Origin: Luteibacter rhizovicinus DSM 16549 | Lineage (GTDB): Bacteria > Pseudomonadota > Gammaproteobacteria > Xanthomonadales > Rhodanobacteraceae | Direction: 5' to 3' | DNA: 64,000 bases | Assembly (NCBI RefSeq): GCF_001887595.1 | Contig: NZ_CP017480.1 | Location: forward strand, 4,554,001 to 4,618,000 | Shown here: positions 44,845 through 54,479 of the stretch, piece after piece | Layout of the letters: every line of letters starts with the position of its first letter | How positions within the stretch are numbered: the first letter of the stretch is position 1 | Position numbers and translations under genes: made by a program | Notes under the pieces: generated by a model | The model's database searches: none | What the model was told of the DNA's origin: nothing | What the model saw: only the letters and a program-made list of their open reading frames with translations

Positions 44845-44947
44845 GTCGCTTCCCGACTATCAAAGGAAAGCGAGGATGGTAGGCCGCACCGACCGGACGG
44901 TATATGATGGCAAATCCTTAATGCTTGATCATGCGTCCGGACCTCCC

Positions 44948-45904
44948 ATGCTTTCTGCCTATGTCGACGAATCCGATGCCGCGAGCGAGCTGCTGCTGGG
45001 GATGCGGCTGGTCGGCGTGAATTACCGGCGAATCGAGCTGGACAGCCCGTTCGGCATCGGTTTCGGCGGCGAGCCGGGTCATGCGCAGTTCCACTTCATC
45101 GGGCGTGGGCCGGTGCTCTTGCGCACCCAGGACGAACGCCTGCTCCCACTGCAGACGGGCGACGCCGTGCTGCTGCCGCAGGGCCTGCCCCACGTGCTGC
45201 TCTCATCGGCGGATGTCGCGCCGCGAAACGTCACCGACTTTCTGGCCACGCCGCTGTGCGAGAGCGTCGCCAATATCCACCCCGACTGCGCGGCGAGCGC
45301 GACGACACCGGACGCACTGATCTTCAGTGGCTGCATGCAGTTTGAACTGGGCGGCATGCAGCCGCTGGTCTCGGCCATGCCCGAAGTGATGCTCGTCGGC
45401 ACCCTGCTCGATCGCCATCCGGAACTGCGCCCGATGCTCGACGCCATGGAACGGGAGTCGTGCACGAAGCGCGCGGGATTCGCCGGCATTCTTGCCCGGC
45501 TAGCCGATGTGATCTCCGCGATCATCGTGCGCGGCTGGGTCGAATCCGGCTGCGGCGAGGCCTCGGGCTGGCTGAAAGGCCTGCGCGATCCTCGACTGGG
45601 CAAGGCCATCGTCGCCATGCACCGCGAACCTGGCAGGAACTGGACCGTCGCCGAACTGGCCGATCAGATGGGCAGTTCACGCTCGGTCTTCGCCGAGCGC
45701 TTTCTCACCGTCACCGGCATGACCCCGGTGCGCTACCTCACCGAGCTGCGCATGCGCCTGGCCGCCCAGTGGATCAGCCGCGACGGCTCGACGATCGAAA
45801 GCGTGGCTTTCCAGCTGGGCTACGGCTCGCTGGCCGCCTTCAGCCGGGCGTTCAAGCGGGTGATCGGTGAGCCGCCGGGGGCGATGAGGCACGTCGGAAG
45901 GTAG
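44948..45904 (+). CDS. AraC-family transcriptional regulator, cupin_6 type
   Basis: This 318-residue protein has an N-terminal cupin-like effector domain (AQFHFIGRGPVLLRTQDERLLPLQTGDAVLLPQGLPHVL) and two C-terminal helix-turn-helix motifs (NWTVAELADQMGSSRSVFAERFLTVTGMTPVRYL; SVAFQLGYGSLAAFSRAFKRVIGEPP). It probably controls the divergent MFS gene. ATG 44921, in frame, is an alternative start. Confidence 0.92.
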   Translation: MLSAYVDESDAASELLLGMRLVGVNYRRIELDSPFGIGFGGEPGHAQFHFIGRGPVLLRTQDERLLPLQTGDAVLLPQGLPHVLLSSADVAPRNVTDFLATPLCESVANIHPDCAASATTPDALIFSGCMQFELGGMQPLVSAMPEVMLVGTLLDRHPELRPMLDAMERESCTKRAGFAGILARLADVISAIIVRGWVESGCGEASGWLKGLRDPRLGKAIVAMHREPGRNWTVAELADQMGSSRSVFAERFLTVTGMTPVRYLTELRMRLAAQWISRDGSTIESVAFQLGYGSLAAFSRAFKRVIGEPPGAMRHVGR

Positions 45905-45916
45905 GCCCACGGGCCA

Positions 45917-45991
45917 CGATAACCTTGAATAAGCATCGACCTTATTCAAGGTTATCGACTTATCCTTGAATAAGTCCTAGCCTTATTCCAA
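45917..45991. promoter_or_regulatory. two tandem palindromes before the Fic gene
   Basis: CGATAACCTTGAATAAG (45917-45933) and CTTATTCAAGGTTATCG (45941-45957) are a perfect 17-bp inverted repeat with a 7-base spacer. A second, less perfect copy is CTTGAATAAG (45965-45974), spacer, CTTATTCCAA (45982-45991). The four half-sites share CTTGAATAAG. Position just before the Fic start suggests an autoregulatory operator. Confidence 0.75.
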
Positions 45992-46012
45992 CTTATCCAT
46001 GGGTCGAACCCC

Positions 46013-47182
46013 GTGCGCCACCAGGATCTCACCGCCAGTCGACAGCGCTGCCTCGTCAAATGCGACGAGCCACGGTCGCATTGCCATGCCCTGGTGCCGA
46101 AGACGCCGCGCCTTCTGTCGATGGGTCCACGGGCAAATTCCGCCATTCAACGCGCTTACGAGGCACTCGGGCGGCTGCAGGATGCGGTCGCCCACCTTCC
46201 CCATACCGAACTGATTACCCGCTCCCTTGCCCGTCGCGAAGCTGTTCAAAGCTCCCAGATCGAAGGAACGCGAACGCAGCTGTCCGAACTGCTGGAATAC
46301 GAAGCGACCCAGGGCGCCGAGGGAAACACGCCCGATGCCCTGGTCACCGAGCGCTACGTGGTCGCCCTGAAGGACGGGCTGGATTCGCTCGCCGCACCGG
46401 GCGCGGAGGGCATCACGCTTGATGTCGTGAGGCGGCTCCATCGCGTTCTGATGGAGGGCTCGCACCCGCACGTCCGAGCCGGCGAGTGGCGAGATACGCA
46501 GGCATGGATCGGCACGGGACGCATCGAAGATGCGACCTTCGTTCCACCTCCACCTGCCTACATCGCTGCGTGCATGGAGGAGCTGGAGGACTCCATGCTG
46601 CGCTACGAACGCGGCGAAGAAGAACACTACGAACTGGGTATCGTCGCTCGCCTGGCCATCGCGCATGCGCAGTTCGAGACGATCCATCCCTTCGCTGATG
46701 GCAACGGACGCGTCGGGCGGCTCATCATGCCGCTCATGCTCGCCGAGGCGGGCTATCCGCCACTTTATCTTTCAGGCTTCCTCCTGAGGTATCGGCATGC
46801 CTACTACGAATGCCTTGCCGGCGTGCAGCTCAAGGATCACTGGGATGCCTGGGTCGAGTTCCTGTGCCGCGCCGTGGTCGACGCCTGCGACACCTCCCTC
46901 TCCATCGCTCGCGACATGAACGACATCCTCGCAGGGTGGATGACACGGCTCACCGATATCCGTGCGGACGCCGCCGCGCACCGATTGCCCGAGCTGCTGC
47001 TCGGACACCCGGTAACCAGCATCAACGAAGTGGCCTCGCTCCTGGGCACATCGTTCCAGACCGCATCGACCGCGGTCGACATCCTCGTCGACCGCGGCAT
47101 CCTGCAGGATCGCTATCCGTCGCGAAAGCGCAACCGCATCTTCCATGCGTCGGAACTGTTGTCCCGGCTTGAGCGCAACTGA
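46013..47182 (+). CDS. Fic-domain AMP/UMP transferase with winged-helix tail
   Basis: This 389-residue protein has the Fic motif HPFADGNGRVGR at 225-236, complete with catalytic His and phosphate-binding Arg. An N-terminal inhibitory helix carries Ser80-xxx-Glu84-Gly85 (SSQIEG). The C-terminal helix-turn-helix is GHPVTSINEVASLLGTSFQTASTAVDILVDRG, usual in this Fic group. It can modify a protein hydroxyl with AMP; target unknown. Likely binds the palindromes upstream. Start GTG 46013 gives the longest frame with Fic context. Confidence 0.9.
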   Translation: MRHQDLTASRQRCLVKCDEPRSHCHALVPKTPRLLSMGPRANSAIQRAYEALGRLQDAVAHLPHTELITRSLARREAVQSSQIEGTRTQLSELLEYEATQGAEGNTPDALVTERYVVALKDGLDSLAAPGAEGITLDVVRRLHRVLMEGSHPHVRAGEWRDTQAWIGTGRIEDATFVPPPPAYIAACMEELEDSMLRYERGEEEHYELGIVARLAIAHAQFETIHPFADGNGRVGRLIMPLMLAEAGYPPLYLSGFLLRYRHAYYECLAGVQLKDHWDAWVEFLCRAVVDACDTSLSIARDMNDILAGWMTRLTDIRADAAAHRLPELLLGHPVTSINEVASLLGTSFQTASTAVDILVDRGILQDRYPSRKRNRIFHASELLSRLERN

Positions 47183-47192
47183 TCGGCGGCGA

Positions 47193-49358
47193 TCAAAGGA
47201 ATTTGTAATTGAACGTCAACGTGGCGGTGTGCGGCGCCGCGTAGTAGAGGTTGCTGTACTCGTCCAGCACGAAGTACTTCCGGTTGAGCAGGTTGTCCGC
47301 GTTGAGCTGCAGCGAGGCCTGCGGCGAGAACGCATACTTCGCCATCGCGCTCACCAGCATCACCGAAGACTGATTCACCGTCTGCGGGCCATCCGGGCCG
47401 TCGACAGGCGCATGGCTGGCGGACTGCCAGTTGGCGCCGCCGCCCACGGTCACGTGGTTCCAGCTGCCCGGTAGCGTGTACGTGGTGAACAGGCGAACCA
47501 GCGTGCGCGGCAAGGCGGTACGCAAGGCCGTCATCGTGCCGTCGTCACCGAGCCCCTTGATGTTGAAGTGCGACCAGCCGAGCGTGCCGTTCCAGGTATC
47601 GGACAGCTGGCCCGAAACCTCGGCCTCGAAGCCGCGCGAGCGCGTGCCGTTCACGGGGTTGTACGCCTGTGTGCGGCCATCCGGCAGGAATTGACCCACC
47701 GCGGCTTCGGCCACGTTGTCCTGACGGGTTTCGAAGAAGGTCAGCGATGTGTTCAACAGGCCGTCGAAGTGGCGACCCTTGATGCCGACCTCACGGCTGC
47801 TGCCGGTCATGGGCTCGAGGAAGCTGCCGTCGGCACGACGGTTGTCCTGCGGGTCGAAGATTTCCGTGTAACTGGCGAAGGCCGAGTACGTCGGGTTGAT
47901 CTCGTAAATCAGGCCCGCGTAGGGAATCGTCTTGCTGTCTTTCTGGTGATAGATACCGGCCGACGCATCGTTGGTGTCGTTCTTCCAGCGTGCATAGCGT
48001 GCACCCGCCACCAGCTTGAGGGGATCGGCCAACTGCAGGCGCGTGGCGACGTACAGACCGCTCTGGACCGTGCGCGCGAGGTTCGCGCGATCACCCGTGG
48101 ACGCAAAGTCCGGGAAGGGATAGTCGCCATTCCAGGCGAGGAAGTTGTCGATCGGCGGCAGGTCCCCGTGCGCATTCTCGGTGGAATCCTTGGTGTAGTG
48201 CGAACCGCTCGCGCCGACGACGAGTTCGTGCTCGCGCCCAAACGCTTCGAATGGCCCGGACGCGTAGAGGTCCAGCATGTTCTGACGACCGCGATCGCGA
48301 CCCTGGTAGGCGTACGGATCGACACCCGCGCCCGTTTCACGATTGGGGAAACCGTACACGTAAAAGAGCTGCGAATCGCCCTGCGTCTCGCGGTGGCTGG
48401 CCATGGCGTGTCCTTGCCAGCCGTTGCCAAAGTCGTGCTTGAGATCGATGAAGCCGGTCTTGGTGGTGTTGGTCCAGCGCGTCCAGTCGGCTGCGCTTGT
48501 GAAGCCACGCCGCCACTGGATGAGCCCGCCATCGTCATAGAACACCGGGTACGAGCCCCAGGTCACGCCCTTGGGCTTGGACTTCTGCCAATCGAAGCCG
48601 ACACTCAGCGTGGTGTTCTCGCCCAGATCGGCATCGACCACGCCATAGAGCACATCCTTCTTGCTGCTGTAACGGTCGAGATAGGAGTTGCCCTGCTCGT
48701 GGGTCGCCACCACCCGACCGCGCACGCTGCCCGAATCATTGAGCGGCGCAGACACATCCACCGATTCCCGCTGCGTGTTGTACGAGCCGTAGCTCACCGT
48801 GGCGTCGGCCTGCAGCGTGCGGCTGTCGGCATGCTTGCGCACGAAGTTGATCAGGGCGGACGGGCTGCCCGCGCCGCTGAGCAGGCCGGACGCGCCACGC
48901 ACCACTTCGATGCGATCGTAGATCGAGGTGTCGAGGCTGCCGTCCGCCGAGCCGGCATTGATGCCGGGGGCGACGGGCACGCCGTCGTACGCCATGTTCT
49001 CGATCTGGAAGCCGCGTGCGTAGAACACGACGCGTTCGGTGTCGTACGCGCTGGAGAAGACGCCGGTGGTGTTATCCAGGACGCTGCGCACCGAGGTGAG
49101 GTTCTGGTCCTCGATCCGCTGTTCGGTGATGACGCTCACCGATTGCGGCGTGTCCTGCAGGGATAACGGCAAGCGCGTCGCGACGGCGGTCTGATCGACG
49201 GTGTAGTTCGAGGTGCGCTGTCCGCGCACCTTGACTGCATCGAGTGTCGTTGGCGTATCGGACGTCGACGACTGCGACTGCGCGGCGGCGGGTACGGAAA
49301 GAGCGAGGCCGATGGCCAGCGAAAACAGCCGCGGGCGGCTGATAAGACGTTCAAGCAT
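47193..49358 (-). CDS. TonB-dependent siderophore receptor
   Basis: This 721-residue outer membrane receptor has a signal peptide (LFSLAIGLALSVPAAAQ). The plug domain carries LPLSLQDTPQSVSVITEQRIEDQNL, the siderophore-receptor signature. The rest is a 22-strand barrel with the terminal aromatic FNYKFL. It imports Fe(III)-siderophores with TonB-ExbBD. Start ATG 49358, with AGGGG nearby. No clear Fur box upstream. Fic lies convergent, ten bases away. Confidence 0.95.
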   Translation of the reverse strand: MLERLISRPRLFSLAIGLALSVPAAAQSQSSTSDTPTTLDAVKVRGQRTSNYTVDQTAVATRLPLSLQDTPQSVSVITEQRIEDQNLTSVRSVLDNTTGVFSSAYDTERVVFYARGFQIENMAYDGVPVAPGINAGSADGSLDTSIYDRIEVVRGASGLLSGAGSPSALINFVRKHADSRTLQADATVSYGSYNTQRESVDVSAPLNDSGSVRGRVVATHEQGNSYLDRYSSKKDVLYGVVDADLGENTTLSVGFDWQKSKPKGVTWGSYPVFYDDGGLIQWRRGFTSAADWTRWTNTTKTGFIDLKHDFGNGWQGHAMASHRETQGDSQLFYVYGFPNRETGAGVDPYAYQGRDRGRQNMLDLYASGPFEAFGREHELVVGASGSHYTKDSTENAHGDLPPIDNFLAWNGDYPFPDFASTGDRANLARTVQSGLYVATRLQLADPLKLVAGARYARWKNDTNDASAGIYHQKDSKTIPYAGLIYEINPTYSAFASYTEIFDPQDNRRADGSFLEPMTGSSREVGIKGRHFDGLLNTSLTFFETRQDNVAEAAVGQFLPDGRTQAYNPVNGTRSRGFEAEVSGQLSDTWNGTLGWSHFNIKGLGDDGTMTALRTALPRTLVRLFTTYTLPGSWNHVTVGGGANWQSASHAPVDGPDGPQTVNQSSVMLVSAMAKYAFSPQASLQLNADNLLNRKYFVLDEYSNLYYAAPHTATLTFNYKFL

Positions 49359-49485
49359 GGGAGGAGCCCCTGGGACGAGTGGCCTACACAAGCGGGGATT
49401 CCGCTTGCATGAGTTCACGACGGGGGCTGGCTTGACGCGGCTGGCAAGTCGTTTCGGCACGTAGTGTAGCAAACACACTGCACGT

Positions 49486-49567
49486 TGTAGGAGCCGATTC
49501 ATCGGCGATGGGTGCTCGCAGCAACCTGGCCCGCTCCCGCGGGATCGCCGATGAATCGGCTCCTACG
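49486..49567. repeat. REPIN-like element with conserved spacer
   Basis: TGTAGGAGCCGATTCATCGG at 49486 and its inverted copy ending at 49567. The spacer (TGGGTGCTCGCAGCAACCTG... to CCGCGGG) is nearly that of the 55243 copy and the reverse of the 2.1 kb copy. Confidence 0.85.
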
Positions 49568-49575
49568 ACGAGCTG

Positions 49576-50556
49576 TTAGCTGGTAACGAAGACGATTCGC
49601 GCCTTGCCGCCATCGGCGCTCCAAGCCGTCTGGACGTCCGCCAGTGGAAGCACCCGCGTGGCGATCTTCAAGTTCGCCGACACCGCCACCGAGAAGACGT
49701 GACCCACCGCGGCGAGCAGGTCCGGCAGAGGCACGCTCTTGATTCCGCTGCCCATCAGTACGATCGCCGAGGACCGCAGCGCGGCGCCCGGCAAGGTGAT
49801 CTCGCCGCCGCTGGAACTGCCGACCTGGACGAAACGGACCGGACGCGCGTCGTCGACGGCCTTGGCGATGGCCACGATGATGGCCTCGGCACTCTTGCCC
49901 CACAGGTAGTCGATGACGACATCGATGCCTTCCTTTAACTGCGCCTCGAGCGCGGCGCCGAAGCGCGCCGCCCCCTCCTCGGCCTTATCACCGCCATCCA
50001 GCTGGAACGGCAGCACTACATCGGCGCCCAGGGCCTTCACCGATTCAAGCGCTGTCGCGTCGCGCGCTGTGGCGATGATCTTGTCCGCGCCGAGATACTT
50101 CGCCAGTTGCACCGCCAGGCGGCCAGCGGTTCCCGTCGCACCGTTGATCAGGACGGTGTCGCCCGGCTTGATCTGCGCGCGATACACCAGCGCCGCCCAG
50201 GCGGACATGCCGGGATTGGCCAGCGCCGCGGCGGTGACGTCGTCGATGCCATCCGGCACGGGGATGCAGAATCCGGCACGTACGCGCGTGACCTCCGCCA
50301 GGGCGCCAAACGGCGCCTGGGGAAGGATGAAATACACGCGGCGGCCCTCGCCCGTTACGCCCACACCGTCCGAACCGGCGATCGCCGGCAGCGCGGCATC
50401 GGCGCTGTAATGCGCACCGGACGCGCGCGACCTGGTGAACTGGGTCAGTGCGGACGCTTTCACGGCGATCAACGCCTCGCCGGCCTGGGCGACAGGCGTT
50501 TCGAACTCGGCGAACACGGGCGCCTTGCCCGCTTCGTAAACGACGGCAGCTTTCAT
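49576..50556 (-). CDS. zinc-free quinone oxidoreductase-like dehydrogenase
   Basis: This 326-residue medium-chain reductase has the nucleotide-binding INGATGTAGRLAVQLAKYLGA (about 136-156) and no zinc-ligand cysteines, the quinone oxidoreductase branch. It likely reduces enones or quinones with NADPH. It is divergent from a TetR regulator, with two operator copies between the genes: inducible detoxification. Confidence 0.9.
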   Translation of the reverse strand: MKAAVVYEAGKAPVFAEFETPVAQAGEALIAVKASALTQFTRSRASGAHYSADAALPAIAGSDGVGVTGEGRRVYFILPQAPFGALAEVTRVRAGFCIPVPDGIDDVTAAALANPGMSAWAALVYRAQIKPGDTVLINGATGTAGRLAVQLAKYLGADKIIATARDATALESVKALGADVVLPFQLDGGDKAEEGAARFGAALEAQLKEGIDVVIDYLWGKSAEAIIVAIAKAVDDARPVRFVQVGSSSGGEITLPGAALRSSAIVLMGSGIKSVPLPDLLAAVGHVFSVAVSANLKIATRVLPLADVQTAWSADGGKARIVFVTS

Positions 50557-50571
50557 GGTCCACCTCTCGAT

Positions 50572-50608
50572 AATCTAACGGCGTTAGATTGACTCTAACC
50601 GTGTTAGA
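50572..50608. promoter_or_regulatory. two tandem TetR operators
   Basis: AATCTAAC-N3-GTTAGATT (50572-50590, perfect) and TCTAAC-N3-GTTAGA (50594-50608), centres 20 bases apart, in the divergent promoter between oxidoreductase and TetR gene. Two helical turns apart suggests two dimers on one face. Confidence 0.8.
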
Positions 50609-50639
50609 TTGGCTTTGCAATCCCAGGAGGCAGGTCGCC

Positions 50640-51278
50640 ATGAAAGTGAACCGCGACATCATCGTGCAGGCCGCCTTGCGCCTCCTCGCCGATACCGGCC
50701 TCGAGGATCTGACCCTCCGCAAGCTGGCGCATACGCTGCACATCCAGGCCCCCACGCTTTACTGGCACTTCAAGAGCAAGGACGCGCTGATCGACGAGAT
50801 GGCCACGCTCGTGCTCGCCAGCGGCGCCGACCAACTCATGCCTGGCGAGCCGTCCGATGACTGGCGGGTCTGGGTATCCACGTTCGGGCACGGCCTGCGC
50901 AAGACGCTGCTGACCCATCGGGACGGCGGCCGCATGATCGCTGGCACGCGCCTGACCAACACGCTGTTCCAGGAAACCGCCGAGCGCATCGGCGGCCACC
51001 TGACGCAGGCCGGCTTCACGACACGCCAGGCGGTCACCCTGCTCAGCGCCGTCTACACCTTCACCGTGAGCTTCGTGATCGAAGAGCAGGCCGTGTTTCC
51101 GAAGCCCGGTGAGCGCTCCCCGGCGTACGACATCGAACTGCGAAAAACGCATCTCGACCCGGACGCCTTCCCACTTCTACGCGAAGCGGGCGAGGTCCTC
51201 TTCGATCGCTTCGACCAGCGGTTCGACGAGAGCGTCGACCTGATGCTTCGCGGTGCGGCCACCCTGCTACACCGCTAA
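50640..51278 (+). CDS. TetR-family transcriptional repressor
   Basis: This 212-residue protein has an N-terminal helix-turn-helix (DIIVQAALRLLADTGLEDLTLRKLAHTLHIQAPTLYWHFKSKDALI) and a C-terminal TetR_C-like ligand domain (to FDESVDLMLRGAATLL). Likely represses itself and the oxidoreductase through the TCTAAC-N3-GTTAGA sites. AGGAGG ribosome site before ATG 50640. Confidence 0.94.
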   Translation: MKVNRDIIVQAALRLLADTGLEDLTLRKLAHTLHIQAPTLYWHFKSKDALIDEMATLVLASGADQLMPGEPSDDWRVWVSTFGHGLRKTLLTHRDGGRMIAGTRLTNTLFQETAERIGGHLTQAGFTTRQAVTLLSAVYTFTVSFVIEEQAVFPKPGERSPAYDIELRKTHLDPDAFPLLREAGEVLFDRFDQRFDESVDLMLRGAATLLHR

Positions 51279-51316
51279 GCTTCCCAGGATTTCCAGGACT
51301 GCGATCCGCGTCACCC

Positions 51317-51904
51317 ATGACCGCCTTGAGCCACCTCCTTGAAGACGTCCGCGCATGCACGCTGTGCGCCGCGCATCTGCCGCTGGGCCCCCGTCCTGTC
51401 GTGCAGATGTCCGCCTCGTCGCGCATCCTCATCGCGGGCCAGGCCCCCGGACGCAAGGTGCACGAGACGGGCATCCCCTTCAACGACGTCAGCGGTAACA
51501 GGCTGCGCGAATGGCTGGGCATCTCTCGAGAGGTCTTCTATGACGAGACGAAGCTGGCCATCCTCGGGATGGGCTTCTGTTTTCCTGGCACAGGTAAGTC
51601 GGGCGATCTGCCGCCCCGCCCGGAATGCGCGCCGGCGTGGCGTGCACCCTTGCTCGCCCATCTGAAGAACGTGCGACTCACCCTCGTGCTCGGGCAGTAC
51701 GCGATGGCGTACCACCTGCCCGGCCGCGGCAAGACGCTCACGGACGTCGTCACCGGCTGGCGGCGTGACTGGCCCTTGATCGTGCCCTTGCCTCACCCCA
51801 GCCCGCGCAACCAAGCGTGGCTCAAACGCAACCCGTGGTTCGAACAGGAACTGTTGCCGGTGCTCAGGTTGCGCATCGCCGACGTGCTCAGCGACGACGA
51901 TTGA
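51317..51904 (+). CDS. uracil-DNA glycosylase family protein
   Basis: This 195-residue protein of the UDG superfamily has the motif GQAPGRKVHETGIPFND and the second motif HPSPRN. Only the CTLC pair of the usual Fe-S cysteines is present, so the cluster may be absent. DNA repair of uracil is likely but not certain. Convergent with polB, nine bases between stops. Confidence 0.85.
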   Translation: MTALSHLLEDVRACTLCAAHLPLGPRPVVQMSASSRILIAGQAPGRKVHETGIPFNDVSGNRLREWLGISREVFYDETKLAILGMGFCFPGTGKSGDLPPRPECAPAWRAPLLAHLKNVRLTLVLGQYAMAYHLPGRGKTLTDVVTGWRRDWPLIVPLPHPSPRNQAWLKRNPWFEQELLPVLRLRIADVLSDDD

Positions 51905-51913
51905 TCCGATCGG

Positions 51914-54292
51914 TCACGCCTGGAACAGGCTGATCTGTGCGGTGGTCAGGTTGGCGAAACTGTCACCCAGGGGCCCAAGGATCGCATCGGCGATCGGCTG
52001 CAACTGGCTGGTCAGGTAATGCTCGTAGTCGATCCGCGACTCGCGCGCTTCGAGCGGCTCGGGACCGTTGCGCGTCATCACGTAGCTGATCCAGCCACCG
52101 TTCTGATACTGCCGTGGACGCTGGCGTCGCGCGTTGTACTCGTCGGCCAGACGCGCGGCCCGCACCTGCGGCGGCGTGTTGCTCTGGTAATCGGCCAGCT
52201 TGCCACGCAGGCGTTTGCGGTAGACAAGGAGATCGTCGAACTCGCCAGCGAGCAGGCTGCGCGTGTACTCGCGGATAAAGTCAGCGTACGGCTGCTCCTT
52301 GAAGATCAGCAGGTACAGCGCCTGCTGGAACTTCTGCGCCAGCGGTGTCCAGTCGCTGCGCACCGTCTCCAGCCCGCGATACACGACCTCTTCCGCGCCA
52401 TCCTCGCTGACGACCAGCCCGGCGTAGCGCTTCTTGCTGCCCAGTTCGCTACCGCGGATGGTCGGCATGAAGAACCGCTGGTAGTGCGTGTCGAACTCGA
52501 TCTCCAGCTGGCTCGTCAGGCCCAGCGTGTCGGACAGATGCTCGCGCCACCACGCGTTTATACGCGCGACAAGATGATCGGCGATGGCGGACGCCTCTGC
52601 CTCGCTGCGACGCTGTTTCAGCCAGATGAAGATCGAATCGGTGTCGCCGTAGATGACTTCGTAGCCCTCGGCCTCGACTCGCTCGCGGGTATGCCGCATC
52701 ACGTCGTGGCCGCGCAGGGTTACGGCCGAGACCAGTTCGGGATCGAAGAACCGACAGTTGGGAGCGCCAAGCACACCGACGAACGAGTTCATCAGCAGCT
52801 TCAGCGATTGCGACTGCGCCTGGTTGCCCTGGCGCTTCGCCTCGTCGCGGCGATCCCATAGCTGGGTGACGATGGCAGGGAGGCAGTGCCGGGTGCGCGA
52901 GAAAAAGCGCCCGTGGACACCGGGCACGGCCGCCGTCGCCGACGTGTCGAGGCCGCCTTCAGCGAGACCCACGGGGTCGACCAGGAAGGTACGGATGATC
53001 GAGGGGTAGAGGCTCTTGAAGTCCAGCACGAGCACGGAGTCGTACAAGCCTGGCCGGGAGTTCATCACGAACCCACCCGGAAACGCTTTCTCCGCGATGT
53101 CGCCCACGTTAGGTGCCACGTACCCTTCGCGATGCATGCGCGGCAGGTACTGGTGGTCGAACGCGGCGATGGAGCCACCGAAGTGATCGGCCTGGAGACC
53201 GGTGACGTGAGCGCGTTCGAGCATGAACTCGAAGAGCTTCGCCTTGGCGAAGATCCGCGTAACGAGCTCGCAGTCCTTCAGGTTGTAGCGCGCGAGCGCC
53301 ACCTTGTCCTCGTGAAAACGTCGCTCGATCTCCGCCATGCGGTGGTACGGGTCGTCGATGGATTTGCCTTCGCCGAGCATCGTTTGCGCCACGTTCTCCA
53401 GGCTGTATGACGAGAAGCTCCACTGCGCCGAGCGCACGGCTTCGATGCCGTCGATCACCAGCCGTCCTGCCATGGGCGCGAAAAGAAAGCCTTCGCGCCG
53501 CGAGTGTCCGCGCCATTCGATCGCCTGAGCGCCACGACCCAGGAGCAATGGAATACCGTACTTGTCCGCGTGCGCCTGAAGGATTCGAAGGTCGAACTGC
53601 ACGAGGCTCCAGCCGATGATGGCGTCGGGATCGTGTTCGACGAACCATGCGTTCAGGCGATGGATGATCTGCGCAGGATCGGCGACATACTCGAGATCGA
53701 AGTCGTCAGGCGCTACGTCATGTGGGCCCGGCTCACCGAGCATGACGACCTGTCGTTGACCGCAGCCTTCCAGCGCCAGCGAGTAGAGATCGCCCTCGGC
53801 ACTGGTCTCGATATCGAGCGATACGACGCGTAGCGAGGGCCGGTAGTCGGCAACCGGCCTGAGCCTGGGATCGAGCACGGCGTCACCCTCCTCCACGCCG
53901 CCCTCGACACTGACCGCCGCCGTGATGAAGCGCTCCATCATGTAGCGCTCGGGTGGGCGGATGTCGGCTTCGTACAGGGGAATCCCGCGATCCCGCAGTC
54001 GTTTCTCGAGCAGGATCATCTGCCGGTGGCTGCGCGTATACAGGCCGAGCACGGGGTCCTGGGCGAAGGTCTTCAGCGGCAAGGGGCGGATATCGACGCT
54101 GGCGACCCGGCGTGCGACGCCTTCGATGTCCGCCTGTTGCGATGCCTTCGCGAACGCAACCGACTGCTGGGCCGTGATCACGACGCGACGCGGCCCCTCG
54201 TCCGTGGCCAGCCAGAACTCGACGTCGGTGCCGTGCCCCGTGTCCCGCCAGTGGCGGGTAAGGATGAAACCCTGTCGGGTCGGGGACGTCAC
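51914..54292 (-). CDS. polB: DNA polymerase II (family B)
   Basis: This 792-residue family B polymerase has the exonuclease motif DIETS in SLDIETSAEGDLYSL, polymerase motif A DFKSLYPSI, motif B KLLMNSFVGVLG and motif C YGDTDS. It does replication restart and translesion synthesis in the SOS response. Length equals E. coli PolB. No LexA box was recognised. Divergent from the SDR gene. Confidence 0.96.
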   Translation of the reverse strand: MTSPTRQGFILTRHWRDTGHGTDVEFWLATDEGPRRVVITAQQSVAFAKASQQADIEGVARRVASVDIRPLPLKTFAQDPVLGLYTRSHRQMILLEKRLRDRGIPLYEADIRPPERYMMERFITAAVSVEGGVEEGDAVLDPRLRPVADYRPSLRVVSLDIETSAEGDLYSLALEGCGQRQVVMLGEPGPHDVAPDDFDLEYVADPAQIIHRLNAWFVEHDPDAIIGWSLVQFDLRILQAHADKYGIPLLLGRGAQAIEWRGHSRREGFLFAPMAGRLVIDGIEAVRSAQWSFSSYSLENVAQTMLGEGKSIDDPYHRMAEIERRFHEDKVALARYNLKDCELVTRIFAKAKLFEFMLERAHVTGLQADHFGGSIAAFDHQYLPRMHREGYVAPNVGDIAEKAFPGGFVMNSRPGLYDSVLVLDFKSLYPSIIRTFLVDPVGLAEGGLDTSATAAVPGVHGRFFSRTRHCLPAIVTQLWDRRDEAKRQGNQAQSQSLKLLMNSFVGVLGAPNCRFFDPELVSAVTLRGHDVMRHTRERVEAEGYEVIYGDTDSIFIWLKQRRSEAEASAIADHLVARINAWWREHLSDTLGLTSQLEIEFDTHYQRFFMPTIRGSELGSKKRYAGLVVSEDGAEEVVYRGLETVRSDWTPLAQKFQQALYLLIFKEQPYADFIREYTRSLLAGEFDDLLVYRKRLRGKLADYQSNTPPQVRAARLADEYNARRQRPRQYQNGGWISYVMTRNGPEPLEARESRIDYEHYLTSQLQPIADAILGPLGDSFANLTTAQISLFQA

Positions 54293-54479
54293 TGCGGGAT
54301 CCTGTCGATAGCCAAGAGGTGGATTGTGCCACCCATCGCCCCGCGCCGCTCCCGGCGAATAAGAGCTATTCCCTCGCGCCCACTACTCCGCCCGAGCCGC
54401 CGCCCCACTTCGTATCCCGTGGCGCCGGCAGACCGACGCCTTCCGCTCCTTCCCGTTTCACCCATCGAGGATTCACGTC

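Noticed and set aside
49359..49485. Fur box before the TonB receptor
   Set aside because: No stretch resembles GATAATGATAATCATTATC; iron control is likely but not shown by sequence.
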